From the NCBI GenBank assembly GCA_016801845.1, contig CM028924.1:1381501-1445500 (forward strand): a DNA stretch of 64,000 bases, read 5' to 3'. Under the pieces are notes generated by a model. The model worked only from the letters and a program-made list of their open reading frames with translations, was not told where the DNA came from and did not search any database. A program made the position numbers and the translations under genes. Below, one piece after another: positions 51,101 through 63,163 of the stretch (position 1 is its first letter; every line of letters begins with the position of its first letter). This DNA comes from Polydactylus sextarius (taxonomy: Eukaryota; Chordata; Actinopteri; Polynemidae).

Positions 51101-53768
51101 CGACAGGTTTCCTCTGCTTTTAATCAGCTTCACTATTAATGGACTGGGACAGACAGTGATGTGTACCTCTCTCTGATAAAAAAGACTTCACATTAGCGTG
51201 TTGTAGCTTGTCCAAACAATGAGGCCATTTTCCATTATGCTTTTTAAAAGCACTGTCACTAACGTCTCCCCTCCTCCCTGTTTTACATCATTAAGGCTCC
51301 TGTACGCCGGCGAAATCACTTCTGAAAACACTTCTTCTCTTTCACTATAGTAAAGTGATCAGTTTTTTTATTCTCTTTGCTACAAGACATATATATTCTA
51401 ATATTAGAAGACAAAGATGATGGACAGTAGCCTCAAGTTTTTTGCAGGAGACACGTGACGTCTTACATATTCAACCTTCATATTATTCGATTCCAACTTA
51501 GATTTTAACATCGTTTGAGGTTTGAAGTGACGTCCTTTCATCCTGTCAGAGAAATTATACATTATTTGAGTTTTAAAACGTTACCGTGTTCCTGCTCAGT
51601 CACACATATATATTTGCTCTTTACTGGCCACAGCTCTGTAGCACCCAGCCTGCTTTCTTCCGCCTGTTTATACCCCTGCAGATGGCAGCGGCTGTGTCCC
51701 GTCCCACTGGGACAAAGTGTCCCACAGGGGCTTAATCCGGCTTCCAGTTTCCTGTCCCCCTCCTGCCACTCTGACATCTCCACCGAGTCCTTAAATTACC
51801 TCACCGGGCCGAGGTTGTGCTCCTGAATTTAAATCAGTGTGTGTTTAATTATAGCCGCTTTTTAAAGCAGGTTCTCGTACCCAGAGGTGTAGGTCATAGC
51901 TTCAATGAGAACCCAAAAATTGTTACAGGCTTGTCTGTGTTAGGTTGTTACACTGAGAGGGTAATTAACCGTTTTAATTAATCTTGGGACTAAATACTGA
52001 AGTTTTGCTCTTGGGTGTGGATTTAAATAGTTTCAGTAAAGGTGGTGACACACAGCTCAGTGGGTTTCACACTATATTTACTTGTTTTTAAACTCACACA
52101 TCCATCGTCATCTTATTGATCGTCTCCTTCACTACAAACATGTTCACAACTAGTAACACGTGTGTGAGCTCAACACAGACGCGTCAAACACACAAACATC
52201 TTCATCTTTCTCTCTCACTTCAAGCGCACATGAATGGTTTGACGGGTTGCCATGGTAACTGCACGGACGAGACACGGTCGTGCTGACAGACGTTTCCGAC
52301 GCAGCCAGGCGTCCCCACATTGCTGCTGCTATGACAACTTGGTAAACAGCACGTCTTTCTCTCTAAAAGGTGGAGACTTTTTTTTTTTTTTTTATTCTTT
52401 AATATTTTGGGGCGTGTGTGTTCGACCGTTGCAGCTTCTCAAATCATCCGTGACTCGATGACTCAACACTTCTTATGCCACGTCTGTAAGTGTGTGGTCA
52501 TCAGGACCGTTTGCGTGTCCCCTGAGAGGAACAACAATGAGAACACAGGTCCCCTAAGTAGGTCAGTTGTTGGTGTGAGGCCGGCCAGACTTATCTGGGC
52601 ACACAGTGGTCCGACTCAGCGGTCCGACTCCCTTTGTTCCGCAGCACGACTCCGCTCTGCGCTCCCACAGAGGCAGCGAGCTCTGCAGCCAACCCCGGGG
52701 TCAAGTCTTCCCAGCAGCACAGCTCCAGACTCTGTTCGCTTCGTAAGAGAAACACAGCAGAGGTTCGCTGACGGTGGTAATCTGTATGTTTGCATGAAGG
52801 ATTACCTTAAAATTACTTTTCCTGTCACGTGCATAAGATGGTTTAGTGTTAATAGGACGTCACTCAAAAAAAGTAGAAATGTTGCATGTTATTTTTCAGG
52901 CTTTACACCATAAAACCCAGTTCTAACCAGTTCAGTGAAACCATTCAGGGTTCAAATGACATTTCTACAGACGCTGGCTGACTGATGGAGTTGGAAAAGT
53001 TCACGTCTCCCTCAAAACAAAACGTGACGAAGTGCAATGGAAAAACTCTTATCACGTAACTCAAGATGTAAGTGAAGCACTTGACATTTGTCACTCGCCG
53101 GCAAAGAGGTGAAAAAGAGTGAGCGGCAAAGAAAAACACGTGTGAAGTGATGAAGAGACTGTGACTTTCCTCAGACACATTATCATAATTATTATAATAA
53201 TAATAATAATAAAAAAACCAGGACGATGAAACAAAAAGCTTTTCTTGTTATAAAATAACATAAAACACCAGGTTATAAAACCATAACTACCACAAAACAA
53301 CTGTCATTAAATTAACATAAAATTAAATAAAAAATAATGTCCTTTAACTGCTGAAGGTTCATCTAAAGTTTAAATCACCATATTTATTTAATGATGCAGT
53401 CGTTCTTTAAAAATACCAGTAAGAAAAAAAAAAACTAACGTAAGCACTTTACACTGCAGCAGGAATCACTAATGAACGAAGATACACTCGCTCATTTAGT
53501 TTCATTGTTGAGGGGCTGGATGCTGCTGTTTCAGTCAATAATGTTTATTAATTTTTATGATTTTTATGATTTTTAGTGTTTTATTTTATTTATCCATTTC
53601 TGGGATATTGACAGGAACAAGCATTTAAAGATCAAATAGATTATTTTGGTTATTATATCATTTATTTTTATGTTGTTAAAGTTGATATTTAGTGTGTTTG
53701 TGTAAGTGTGTGTGTGTATGAGGTGTATATGTGTGTGTATTATTAGTATACCACAAACTGGAACTGAT

Positions 53769-53839
<71 letters not shown>

Positions 53840-54200
53840 AAACCACAAAGCCTTGGCTCGTTTGTTATGTGATTTAGAGGGAGCTTCGAATGTAAAGTGA
53901 CCTGAATGCTGGTGATGTCAGCCCCTCCATTCATGAAGCACATGAATAATTGAGGAAGCAGCAGGCTCAGTGCACCAGCACCAAGAAGAGGTGGAATGCA
54001 AAGTGAAAGCCATCTCTTTCCTCTCCCCTCGTCTGTGTCTCTCAGCCTGTCTTCTCTCTCTCTCTGCACATTTTCCCTCAATCCATTTCCACCTATTGTC
54101 AGTCTGCAGCCGTGAATTATCTGTGTGAGGAGCAGAAATTGCGAGAGAAGAGAAAAGTGAGAGAGAGAGAGCGAGCCTCGCTTGGATACTAGCGGATGCA
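48179..54200 (+). other. gramd1b: gramd1b intron 1 of the short isoform, first part
   Basis: No exon recognised. It contains GT runs (48451-48473, 53771-53837), poly-T tracts and CT-rich stretches. A 168-codon open frame at 52407-52913 lies in a locally CpG-rich patch (52.25-52.75 kb) but shows no family resemblance. Confidence 0.6.
53771..53837. repeat. Long (GT)n microsatellite
   Basis: About thirty-three uninterrupted GT units. Frames through it are artefacts. Confidence 0.97.
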
Positions 54201-54596
54201 GTCATCAGGCAGATGATCCGACGGCAGCTGAGAGGGAAAAAAAAAAAAACAAGGGACTGTAAAAGTGCAGGTTGCTAAGAGAAAACAGGAGCCTGTCAAC
54301 CTTAATTAGACAGAGAGGAAGAGAGTGAAGGATAAAAAAATAGATCCTGATCTCCAGCTTCTGTGTTTTCTCTGTGTCTGTTGAGGAAATGCATTCGTTT
54401 TAGCTGCGTTTGCTTCCTCCTCGTCTCTACTGACATGCTCCGGAACTCGTCCATCCTCTTCTCCTTTATCCCTCTCCCTCCTCCTCCTCCTCCTCTTCCT
54501 CTTCTTCTTCTCCTTCCTCATATGCCTCATCTACATCTCCCGCTGCGTGAATGAAGCCGTTTGAAAAGGGCTGATCGCTGCGGAGCGGCTCTCTAC
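54100..54596 (+). promoter_or_regulatory. gramd1b: Candidate promoter / leader for the MATI start
   Basis: Mixed GA-rich and CT-rich sequence with several CpGs (gagcgagcctcgcttgg near 54170, gatccgacggcagctgag near 54217, atcgctgcggagcggc near 54573). It ends at the short coding start at 54597. No TATA box or initiator is decisive, so promoter identity is inferred from the first-exon candidate it precedes. Confidence 0.3.
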
Positions 54597-54610
54597 ATGG
54601 CTACGATCAG
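54597..54610 (+). CDS. gramd1b: Alternative gramd1b first coding exon (MATI/S)
   Basis: The ATG at 54597 encodes MATI and leaves AG before a good donor, gatcag|gttagt. With the C of the shared exon this gives MATIS-TASNSNKSTP. The phase matches exactly, and the donor is better than that of most chance ATG-GT pairs. The ATG has +4 G but a poor -3 base. With only four codons, peptide evidence is minimal; the exon might instead be a non-coding leader with initiation at an internal Met of the shared exon (MVEKGSD, ATG at 59990). I place it above chance because of phase, donor quality and the CpG-containing leader. Confidence 0.5.
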
Positions 54611-55015
54611 GTTAGTACAGAGAGGAAACAACCCTTCCCTACCTGCCTCGCTGCATTCAGGCAGAATTACATGGAAGCTGCATTATGCTTAGTCTCCCTG
54701 CTTGGCAAGATCAGCATGTGCTATTTGGAAGGAGAGTCCAAGGGGAAAAAAGGGGGTGGAAGGGGGTGCAGCTGCACCTCCAGACCACCAGTGCCTCTTC
54801 TTTGGCAGGTGGTGTTAAGGGCGATGTAATCTTGTTATTAGGAGATCAGAGCTGGCCGAGGAAGATCAGTGGCTCTAAGCCTGCTACAGAAAATCTCCCT
54901 GCCTGCCTCTTCCATTTCCATCTTCCCTCTCTCTCTCATTCTCTCTCTCTCTCTCTCCATTTATCTGTTCAACTTCGTTTCTTCTTTTACACTGAGAGAG
55001 AGAGAGAGGAAAGTG

Positions 55016-55161
55016 ATGATCCGCTGGATGAACAGCTCACTGCTGGGGCCTGCGTACGAAGACATGGTGGTGTTTGAGTGTGTGACGGTGGCCAATGAGG
55101 GCTGTCGCTGCCTTGAGGGTTGCTACGGCGAAGTGTTGAGGGACTGTGTCTTTCTGCAGGG
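55016..55161 (+). CDS. gramd1b: Candidate alternative gramd1b first coding exon (48 codons, Cys-rich)
   Basis: The ATG at 55016 (gtgATGa) opens MIRWMNSSLLGPAYEDMVVF, continuing through a Cys-rich segment (ECVTVANEGCRCLEGCY) to RDCVFLQ. Third codon positions are overwhelmingly G or C, in sharp contrast to the local background, which is a strong coding signal. After 55161 the site caggg|gtatgg leaves GG. Joined to the C of the shared exon this is Gly, in the same phase 2 as the other starts. The donor is only fair. I do not recognise the peptide. It may be an alternative N-terminus of gramd1b, or an exon of something else. Six cysteines within 48 residues would suit palmitoylation or metal binding, but that is speculation. 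Confidence 0.5.
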
Positions 55162-58100
55162 GTATGGTGGTACCTGTGTGTGTGTACATATGTGTGTGTG
55201 TGTGTGTGTGTGCAGAGTAGGGTGGGTTTAGTTAAGTAACACAAACATTTTGTGCAGACATTTAAAATCAGAGGTGTGAGAGTTTGTAGTATTTCGTAGA
55301 TTACATTAGTGCCGTTGCTAAGTTTATAATTTCATTAAAACCAGAAGCTGTAGCTGTGATGTATTCGTGCAGAACGTGGGCGTGTGTGCTCCTGTGTCCG
55401 GCGCATGCCCATGTTTACGTCTGCCTCTCTGTGTACTGGATGCGCATTCCTGTGTTTGTGTGCATGCGCACTGTTGGTTTGCTGCTGGTGAGCGCGTTGC
55501 TGTTCATCGGTCTTTTCAAACCAAGCGGAGCTGAAGAGCCAATGCCAGATGGGTATTTTCCAGGTTCAGCAAAACTGTGAAAACAAGCGGGGCCCTCAGA
55601 AAGGCCCGGAACTCAGTTCTATTGTGAAGCTGAGCGTTTGGACAGCTTGAGCCGCTTGGATTTAGAGCTTTAGAGCTTATTTAAAGAAAAGACTGTAACA
55701 AAGTGGCGCAAGCAGCGTGCTTGTTACTCTCTCCTGTTTGTTTTTTATTTATGCACTCTGTATGTAAGAACTTGACCTATTTCCAGTGACATGTTGAGGA
55801 TCCTGTTTGGTGGAGTCCTTGAAGTCAGTCTTCTGTCTGTGTGTCTAGAGCTCTGTAATACAGATGAGGTCTGTGCTTGAGCTTCTGGGACCAAGTATGC
55901 AAAACACACTGTGTTGTGAAATATGTGAGATTTAATGTTTTAATAATCAAGATGATCACGGTGCTGTATACAGTAGGTTTCTGTCAATAATCATAATAAT
56001 ATAAAGAATTAGTTAAGACACTTCATTAATTCACACACTGTCTATTCATGAAAATAACTATTGCACACAGCTACAGAATGAATAGGCTACTAAAGTAGGT
56101 TGTAATTATGAATAAAAAAAATCAAGTCCTCGTTGGTCATGATGCATCGCCTGTCACTTCGCCTCCCTGCTGTATTTCCCCGCACACGCAAACATCTCTA
56201 ACAGCCGAGCAGCTGAAGTATATTTAGTCACATACTCTGAATATTTAAACCTCACTCTCTGTCTCTGTTCACTGTTGCTATAGCAATATTCTATCTAAGC
56301 TGAGCTTTGTTTGAACCTTGTGGTTGTGTGGGCATCTGCTCTAAATGATATGACTTCTTTTTTTTTTTTTTTTTTTTTTTAATTGTTCAGTTCGTTTGTC
56401 ATCTCTCTTTCTTCATAAACGTTGACAACTCGTGGTAGACACTGACTCAAGCTTTGTTTGTTTGTTTATCATATTTCTAATAAGATTTTAGACACAATAG
56501 ATGTTGTTCATGGCATTAAATGAACCCACATGTCATACTGATGTAGCAGCTGACAGGTATTGTACACTAGTACACTTAGCAACAGCTGTGTCTATTATTG
56601 AGCTCATTGTGCGTTTTCATTTAACTCCCTGAGCATTTGAGCCCAGAGATAATACAGGAGCAGGTACTGTTGCATTATGTCAAACTCTCAGTGTTTTCTT
56701 TCATGAGGCGGTTCCCAACAAAGCGTGTGTGATGGATGCTTTTGTCTGCCTCTGCAGGCTAGCGTCAGCTGCATGTTCGCTCCATCCACACCACCATCGC
56801 CGGTTCAAAGAGCAAACTGTTGTGCGAACGGCTGATCAGACGTAGTCATTCATATGCTGATGACGGATTCATGTTCCCATTGTTTACCAGCGTGTATCTG
56901 GGAAAGCGATGTGGTCTGTAAATTCCTCCTCTCGAGTCGATTTAAGTTCCTGCAGCAGAGAAAACCAGGAGCAAAAGAGGGTTTTAGTTGTGTGATCAAT
57001 AACCTCACAGGGTCTTGATTTTATCTCACACTAGACCTCAGTCTCACCAAGTCTGGCACCTTTTCACCGTGACCTACAGTGATGTGGGAGGGTGATGAAA
57101 GCAGGAAGATGCTCTGTTAGAGTGCAAATACAGTCACATATGTGTTTCTGGCTCTGTTACATAGATGAAAGGTTGTAGAAGACAAGTTGCATCAAACAAT
57201 CTGGCTACAAACCTGCACGTTTACGATGATTTATTTTATTCTCTGCTACAGAGAAGCGTTGATCCTCTTTGTCACGTTGCACCTGTCATGGTTGACAGTT
57301 GTCAACAATGTGTGGAAAGATACTCATCATAATCCGTGAGCCTAATCACGACATTATATGCACTCAGTTTGCACGTGGTGCATGTACACAAGCTAAAGGA
57401 GCTAATTTTAGCTGAAGTGTATATTTTGAAGCTCAACGGCTGAAGAGTTGTCATGTGTCCAGTGTTTTTCTACTAAATATTTTTGTGTTTCCAAGTCACC
57501 TGGAGGTTCATTTAGTCGTAATCGGACTAATGCAGATATTTTAACTTTTAGTTAAGGAATAAATAAAATGCATGTGAACATTTATGCATATTAATTTCCC
57601 CTCAGGATAAATCTATGAAAACAAACACAAAATACACAATCACAAAATGTTCTCTTCCCGTAATTTACTTTTTTATTTTTTACCTTTTTAGATGGATGAG
57701 TAAAGACCCCAAAAGCTGCTCCCTGAGAGTAAACTGTTGATGACCTTGGACCAGACATTCAGATTGGCCACAGGCAAATGAACAGTAATGTTTAATAAGC
57801 CGCCCACAGCATATGATGATGCAATTATCCTGGAAGTGTGATAACACATTTTATTAATGTGTTGCTCTGACCGAGGAGAACTGTGACCCAGTGTAATAAA
57901 TGGTTCAGCAATACTGAACAAACAGGACCTGAGGGTTTCCACCAGCCGCCGCCTGATGTAGAGATGATGTGGAGTTTGTTCTCTTGTGTCCTGCTGTACA
58001 GTGGTTATTATTAAAAGCAGTCGCTTTCGCATTATAGCTGCAGTAACTGGTCCAAGTAAAAACAAATACTTCATGATATTGTTTATTAGTCGCCTTCATT

Positions 58101-59149
58101 TTGTCTGGCTCGTTGCCACATCGCTCTCAAACTTAGTTTCAGGTCTATATGTAATGTGTTGCTATGGAAACAGTCTTTGGCCAACAGGGTTTTCCCGTAG
58201 CGTTGTATAACACAGACAGACCGCGCCTGAATCATCAGAAAAAATTAAAACATTAATATTCAAGGTCAAAACACAGGTACCACCGTACGTCACACAGCAA
58301 AAAAAACACATATTTGATTATTGATATGTTTTTTTTTTGTTTTTTTGTTTTTTTTTTTTTTGTTTAATGACATTATCTGCTACAAAAACAAAAAAAGAGA
58401 AACGACAGGATCTGTTGTGGCTCATCGCTGCTGCTAAAAACACTGAAACTCATGCCTCGGTTTGGTCTGCCAGCTCGTGTTTGTAGCATATGATTGTGTG
58501 TAACCCAGACAGTCTCCTGGCTCAGACCATCAGAGATTGTCATGCATCCTGAATATCAATGCTCTCTGCTTCCTACCATTTTAGTGCACTTGAGTTTTTA
58601 CAGTGTTACTACTGACGGTATTAAATACATAAAAAAAAACACGGTAAACAGAAGCTCGGCCATCTGGTTTTCACCTGCCAGTGACGGCTGCTTCATGTAA
58701 TAAACGTTTAGTAATTAATGGCTTTTAAAAGCAAAACGATTCCAATTCAGGTCAGTTGGGACTGATCAGCTGTCAGCGTAGTTAAAACGATCATGTCCTG
58801 AACAGCAAATCATTTGTTAATCATATAAATTGATGCGGTGGGTTCTGGTAACACAGCAGACACCAAACAGCTTCTGGTACCTCAGACCCTGACAGTCAGA
58901 CAGAAGCTGTCAGCGTTGCTCTCTCTCTCTCTCTCTCTCTCTATGATTCAGTGCCTCCAGCAGCAATGAAACAGTAGATCAGTAATTCATGGCCACTAAC
59001 GGTCGTCATTGGCTGGCAGTGACGTAATGGCTTGCATAACGCCATGTCAAGTAACCGAGCCCGGCGGGCGCGCTGCCACGCAGATCGTTTACACAGCCTT
59101 TTGTTAGCTTCTATCATTTTGAGGAGAAGGTTTCTTGCTAAAGTCTCTG

Positions 59150-59183
<34 letters not shown>

Positions 59184-59892
59184 AGCGGTGGATCAGAGCG
59201 GTTACCTGATCATCAGTAACTTAGTGAACAATGAGAGAACAGGGACTACCTGTCCCGTCACTCGGCTAAAGAGCCGTTAGCTGACGTATTAAAGCAAATC
59301 TCCATGTCAGAGTCAGCACATGACTTAATATGAGATAAAAGAATCATCAGCCAGACTGATGCTTTCCACCTGGATCATTTAATCCCTGTTATGTCTTCAC
59401 AGTGACTCTTTGCTTCAGGCTTAGAAACACTTCTAGTATTTCAGGGATAAAAGAGCTGTCATCGTCGTAAAAAGCTTCATATTTTACAGCATCTGGAAGA
59501 AAAAGAAACGGCTCCATAAATGTCAGAGTTTTGTTTTTGTTGTTTTTAAATCAAATTCTCGGCAGATTTAAAGAGAAACATTGATTTTTCCTGTTGCTTT
59601 TAAAATGACACGTTAGTGAGAAAATCATTGGATCATGTGTGTGAAGTTGTTGTTGTTGTTGTTGTTGTTGTTTCCCATATTAGCTTAGCTGTTATTAGCC
59701 AGGTTAGCACATGGTGCTTCAAGCCCATTAAGCCTCAAGTGATGTAAGTCTGAGGAAACAGAGTTTGTTCTGTGCTGATGTCTGATCTTTAAGCCTTAAC
59801 AACTTTGCACCGAGCTGACACCAGCATGTTTGTATGATTTCTGTGATGAACAAGTAGACATTTGTCTTATCCCTCCTTCTCTTTTCTTTTAG
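55162..59892 (+). other. gramd1b: gramd1b intron before the shared exon
   Basis: Contains TG (about 55182-55211 and 59151-59181), CT (58919-58941) and GTT (59647-59672) repeats and long poly-T runs (56359-56380, 58330-58362). No other exon seen. The intron ends in a strong pyrimidine tract and acceptor, tccctccttctcttttcttttag. Confidence 0.65.
59151..59181. repeat. (TG)n dinucleotide microsatellite
   Basis: About fifteen TG units. Confidence 0.95.
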
Positions 59893-60103
59893 CACTGCCA
59901 GTAACTCAAACAAGAGCACACCTGCCTGCTCACCAGTCCTACGTAAACGCTCGCACTCTCCCACGCCGCAGACCCAGGAGGGTGAGAACATGGTGGAGAA
60001 GGGTTCAGACCACTCCTCTGACAAGTCCCCCTCCACGCCAGAGCAGGTCGTCCAGAGAACGTACTCCCTGCAGTCAGCGCGAAGCGGGGGGAAGAACTCA
60101 AAG
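59893..60103 (+). CDS. gramd1b: gramd1b shared N-terminal exon (TASNSNKSTP ... GGKNSK)
   Basis: GRAMD1B (Aster-B) is an ER membrane protein that senses accessible plasma-membrane cholesterol with its GRAM domain and moves it to the ER with its VASt/ASTER domain. This exon encodes the disordered segment before GRAM. It is 211 nt long: one base completing the split codon (Ser or Cys), then 70 codons, ending in phase 0 at tcaaag|gtgagt. It reads TASNSNKSTPACSPVLRKRS, then HSPTPQTQ, MVEKGSDHSSDKSPSTPEQ, and ends SLQSARSGGKNSK. The match to human GRAMD1B is close to residue-for-residue over most of its length, so identity is secure. Several Ser-Pro sites and an LRKRS basic patch are visible. The correct frame has no ATG near its start, so ORF tools report only a shadow frame here. 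The conserved continuation KSQSWYNVLSP is not in the window. Confidence 0.96.
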
Positions 60104-61631
60104 GTGAGTGACCGAGGAGATGATCCGTGTTTTTACCACAAACGGTAAAAGGTTAACCTCACAGTTAAAACACATTTAATATCGAGCCTCATTTATCTAT
60201 CAACAGCACTTAACAGTGTATCCTTAACGCTGAAGAGTCAGCACTTCTGTGCAAAAAAAAAAGAACAACCATCGAGCACTTTGATGCAGAAAAACTCTAC
60301 TAACATTTTCACACAGCGGCTGTGATGAGAAGCCTCGTTGTGGGACACTAGGTGTCGAATTCACAGACGTAGCGTTAAAGATAGATGAGGTTTATAACAC
60401 CAGAATCATAACATTACCACTGATTATACTCCTCAGTAAGAGAGGATTAAAATGAGGGTGCATACACATTAGATACGTTAGATTATACTACGTCAGAGTA
60501 AAGTTTCCAGCCAAGATGATCGTTACCAGCCTGACGTTATGAATCTGTTCCCAGTTGCAGTGACGTATGTGTTATGATTGGTTATTGACCTGTTACCAGC
60601 TGATATGTAACTAGTGACTTGTAACTATTACTCACACGCCCTCAGGAGAGAACGCACCCTCTTTTTCATTTCAGCCTTTCATTTGTACATCTCATTTTAT
60701 CCCCAGGAGTTGAGTCACTAAAAAAAAAAACAAAACCTACTACTATTGGGAAAAAAAGAAAATAATCACTATTGATATTTTCTTAAACGCAGCGATGCAG
60801 AGTGAAGAAACTCTGATCTCAAGTCAGTTTCAGCAGACAGGACAGATCAACTCACACTGTCAAAATAAAAGCTTTAACAGACATTATATAGTTTTTATTC
60901 AGCCTGAAGATGTGATGAGGACACTGTGGGGTTTGCATGTTTTTTAATTCTCAGTTGTTATGAACTTTGAGACTTAAAACTAATTCATTTTTATCTTTTA
61001 TCTCTTTAATGAAGAATGAAATCTTTAGATTTTGAAGCAGTCGTCGTGTGTTGAGGATATTTTCTGGTCACAGTAGAAACAGTATTGATTGTTGCTTGTT
61101 GCTATATAGATTATAATGTAGCGTAAGTGAAAGGACAGTTTTTTATTTGCCATAAAAGTGGCGTGATATACATATTTTCTAGGTGTTTTGTAGGTGACTC
61201 CAACTGCATCATCTTCCTTTTACAACTGAAGTTGGAAGTCGAATCTTTCAAACGTTCAGGTTTTTTCACAGAAGGAGCATGTTGGCGCTCTAATGTTTTG
61301 TTTGCTCAGCGTTTTCAAAATGTTAGAAACGAGCCACCATGACATCCCTCCATCTTTTACCTTCTCATCCTGTCTTCATCCGTCTGTGCTGTTTTAATTC
61401 ACTCGTTTTGTTTTGGTTTTTCACGACACAGTGTGCACGCCTTCTCTTTGCTGCTGCTGCTACATGCCATGTGATAATGTTTGCCATCTGATAATGACTG
61501 TTCAGTTCTTGTGTTGGTACTTTCAGCTGTTTTCTTCTTGCAGTTGAGTTCTTTTTTGTTTTGTTTTTGTTTGTTTTTTTTCATTTTTCTATCTGATTTT
61601 TTTCTTTGTTCTTCTCCTGATTGCATGCTAG
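60104..61631 (+). other. gramd1b: gramd1b intron
   Basis: No exon seen until the 21-nt microexon. The last 100 bases are very T/C-rich. Confidence 0.65.
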
Positions 61632-61652
61632 TCTCACAAGCGACTTTCCAAA
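61632..61652 (+). CDS. gramd1b: gramd1b 21-nt microexon SHKRLSK (predicted)
   Basis: Twenty-one bases reading SHKRLSK lie between a long pyrimidine tract ending tcctgattgcatgctag and a donor ccaaa|gtaagc. The exon is phase 0 at both ends, matching the phase 0 end of the shared exon, so inclusion adds seven residues after GGKNSK without changing frame. The acceptor region contains TGCATG, the RBFOX binding motif, and TGC repeats near the 3' splice site, which resemble the UGC enhancer of SRRM4-dependent neural microexons. The basic, Ser-containing peptide extends a similar KNSK tail. I do not recall it with certainty from other species. Confidence 0.65.
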
Positions 61653-61698
61653 GTAAGCATTACTCTTCTTTCTGTTCTTCAAATATTTCTGTGCCCAG

Positions 61699-61731
61699 CT
61701 CCTCCTCCTCCTCCTCCTCCTCCTCCTCCTC
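61699..61731. repeat. (CTC)n trinucleotide repeat
   Basis: Eleven CTC units just downstream of the 21-nt microexon. This is a C/U-rich element that could bind PTBP1 in the transcript. Confidence 0.9.
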
Positions 61732-62598
61732 ACCCCCTCTCTCCCATGTCCCACCTCCTGTCTTGTGAGCTGCTCTGTGGAAATGTCCCGAACCTTGTTT
61801 GCGATGCTTCACCCTGAACCCAGCTTGTTCCTGTGCACACTGCAACCGTTACAAGCCCCATCTGCACCCACAACCATAGCAGATGGACATTACTTGAAAC
61901 CGTCAGTCTCACTCCGAACCTCGCTCACTTCCTCTCTATTTCCTCTTCCTGTCCTTTCCTTTTCTTTCCTTTCTGGTGATATGCAATGTAGCTCTTCCTG
62001 ATTACGTTTCCAGATATTTGTGTTAACTTGTAAAGAAACGGAGCATCAGGGTGAATTTTTTATTTTTGGTTTTATTCTGTTTAAATGTAAAGAAATCAAA
62101 TAAAAAGAAATGCACACACGCATCACGGAGAAGTGGAGCTTCATTTTTTCCAGATATAAATGAATGTTTCCGGTACAACAACGTTATAAATAATCTCTCT
62201 TGTGCTTTTCTACTTTGGCCTGTGTCCTATTCTCCTTCTCTTCACCAACTTATCCCTTTGTTTATATTTTGGCAATGATAACTTTATTATTATATTATAT
62301 TTGTGGTGTTTTTGATGTGATTGCCCGGTTCCAGAGGGATAAACTCTTAAAAATCCTGCCAGGATCCTGGTCCAGAGCTGCAGGACTACATCATTATTCG
62401 AGCTGTCTCTATGTAGCACAATGAGAGAGAGAGAATAACTCCCCCTCTTTTTTTCTCGCACCACAAGTCCAAAATTTTTTTCTCCCCCTCTTCCCTCCTC
62501 ACTCCCCGTCCTGTGAATGTTCTGCAGACTGGTGTCACGTTTTCATACTGTCGCTTCATCCATCTAGTTTACTACTTGTTCAGACTTCATCCCACTCG

Positions 62599-62600
<2 letters not shown>

Positions 62601-62632
<32 letters not shown>
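62601..62632. repeat. (ATT)n trinucleotide repeat
   Basis: About ten TTA units followed by poly-T. Confidence 0.95.
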
Positions 62633-63139
62633 TTTTTTTTTGTTTTTGTGACACGTTAAGTTTAACGCTGAGTCACATTTAACTGAGACAGAGAGAAATG
62701 AAAGATAAAATATGTGAAGATGTGAACAGAAGCTTTATGATGCTCTGTTTACACACACACACACACACGCAAATGATTACATCACTCCTCATTTCAGCTG
62801 CCGCCCCCCCCACCCCCCCACCCCTCATGAGCCTCTGTGGTCAGCAGCGATCACATGACCACAGATGGCGTGAGGTTGTCCCAGCAACGTGAGCTTGATC
62901 ACCCTAGCTCTAATGCAATCCAAATAAAAGAGTGCATTCAGCAAAAAAAAAAAAAACAAGGCCACCGTTGGTGTCTGCTGCTGCCGGCGACATATGACGA
63001 TAACATGTAACATACAGACGACACAGTCAGATTTATTTAATTATAACCTCAGCTTCTTCTTCTCATCTTCTATTTCTTTGTGCTCATGTTGTTCGCTGCT
63101 TTGGTTAATGTTTTGTTTTCTCTTTAATTTGTCTTTCAG

Positions 63140-63163
63140 TATGACAGACTAAACCTGATTAAA
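63140..63163 (+). CDS. gramd1b: gramd1b 24-nt microexon YDRLNLIK (predicted)
   Basis: Twenty-four bases reading YDRLNLIK between a good acceptor (ttctctttaatttgtctttcag) and a donor attaaa|gtaagc. It is phase 0 on both sides, so it can be added alone or after SHKRLSK and still join the phase 0 start of the next conserved exon, which should begin at or near KSQSWYNVLSP. The donor and the first bases of the following intron (aaagtaagcatt) are identical to those of the 21-nt microexon. Length, phase and paired arrangement support a regulated microexon. The peptide is not recognised from memory of the human protein. Confidence 0.6.

Larger units (their letters stand above)
61653..63139 (+). other. 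gramd1b: gramd1b intron between two microexons
   Basis: C/T-rich at its start, with a CTC repeat (61699-61731), an ATT repeat (62601-62632) and a CA run (62753-62768). No other exon is recognised. It ends in tctttaatttgtctttcag. Confidence 0.65.

Noticed and set aside
52407..52913. 168-codon plus-strand frame
   Set aside because: Reads across a CpG-rich patch without domain, motif or splice support. The tail is AT-rich and random-looking.
54685..55077. 130-codon frame overlapping the Cys-rich candidate exon
   Set aside because: Different frame from the GC3-rich reading; includes a CT-repeat translation and has no phase-compatible donor.
59862..60107. 81-codon frame over the shared exon
   Set aside because: Wrong frame. 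The conserved GRAMD1B peptide is in another frame with no ATG near the exon start.
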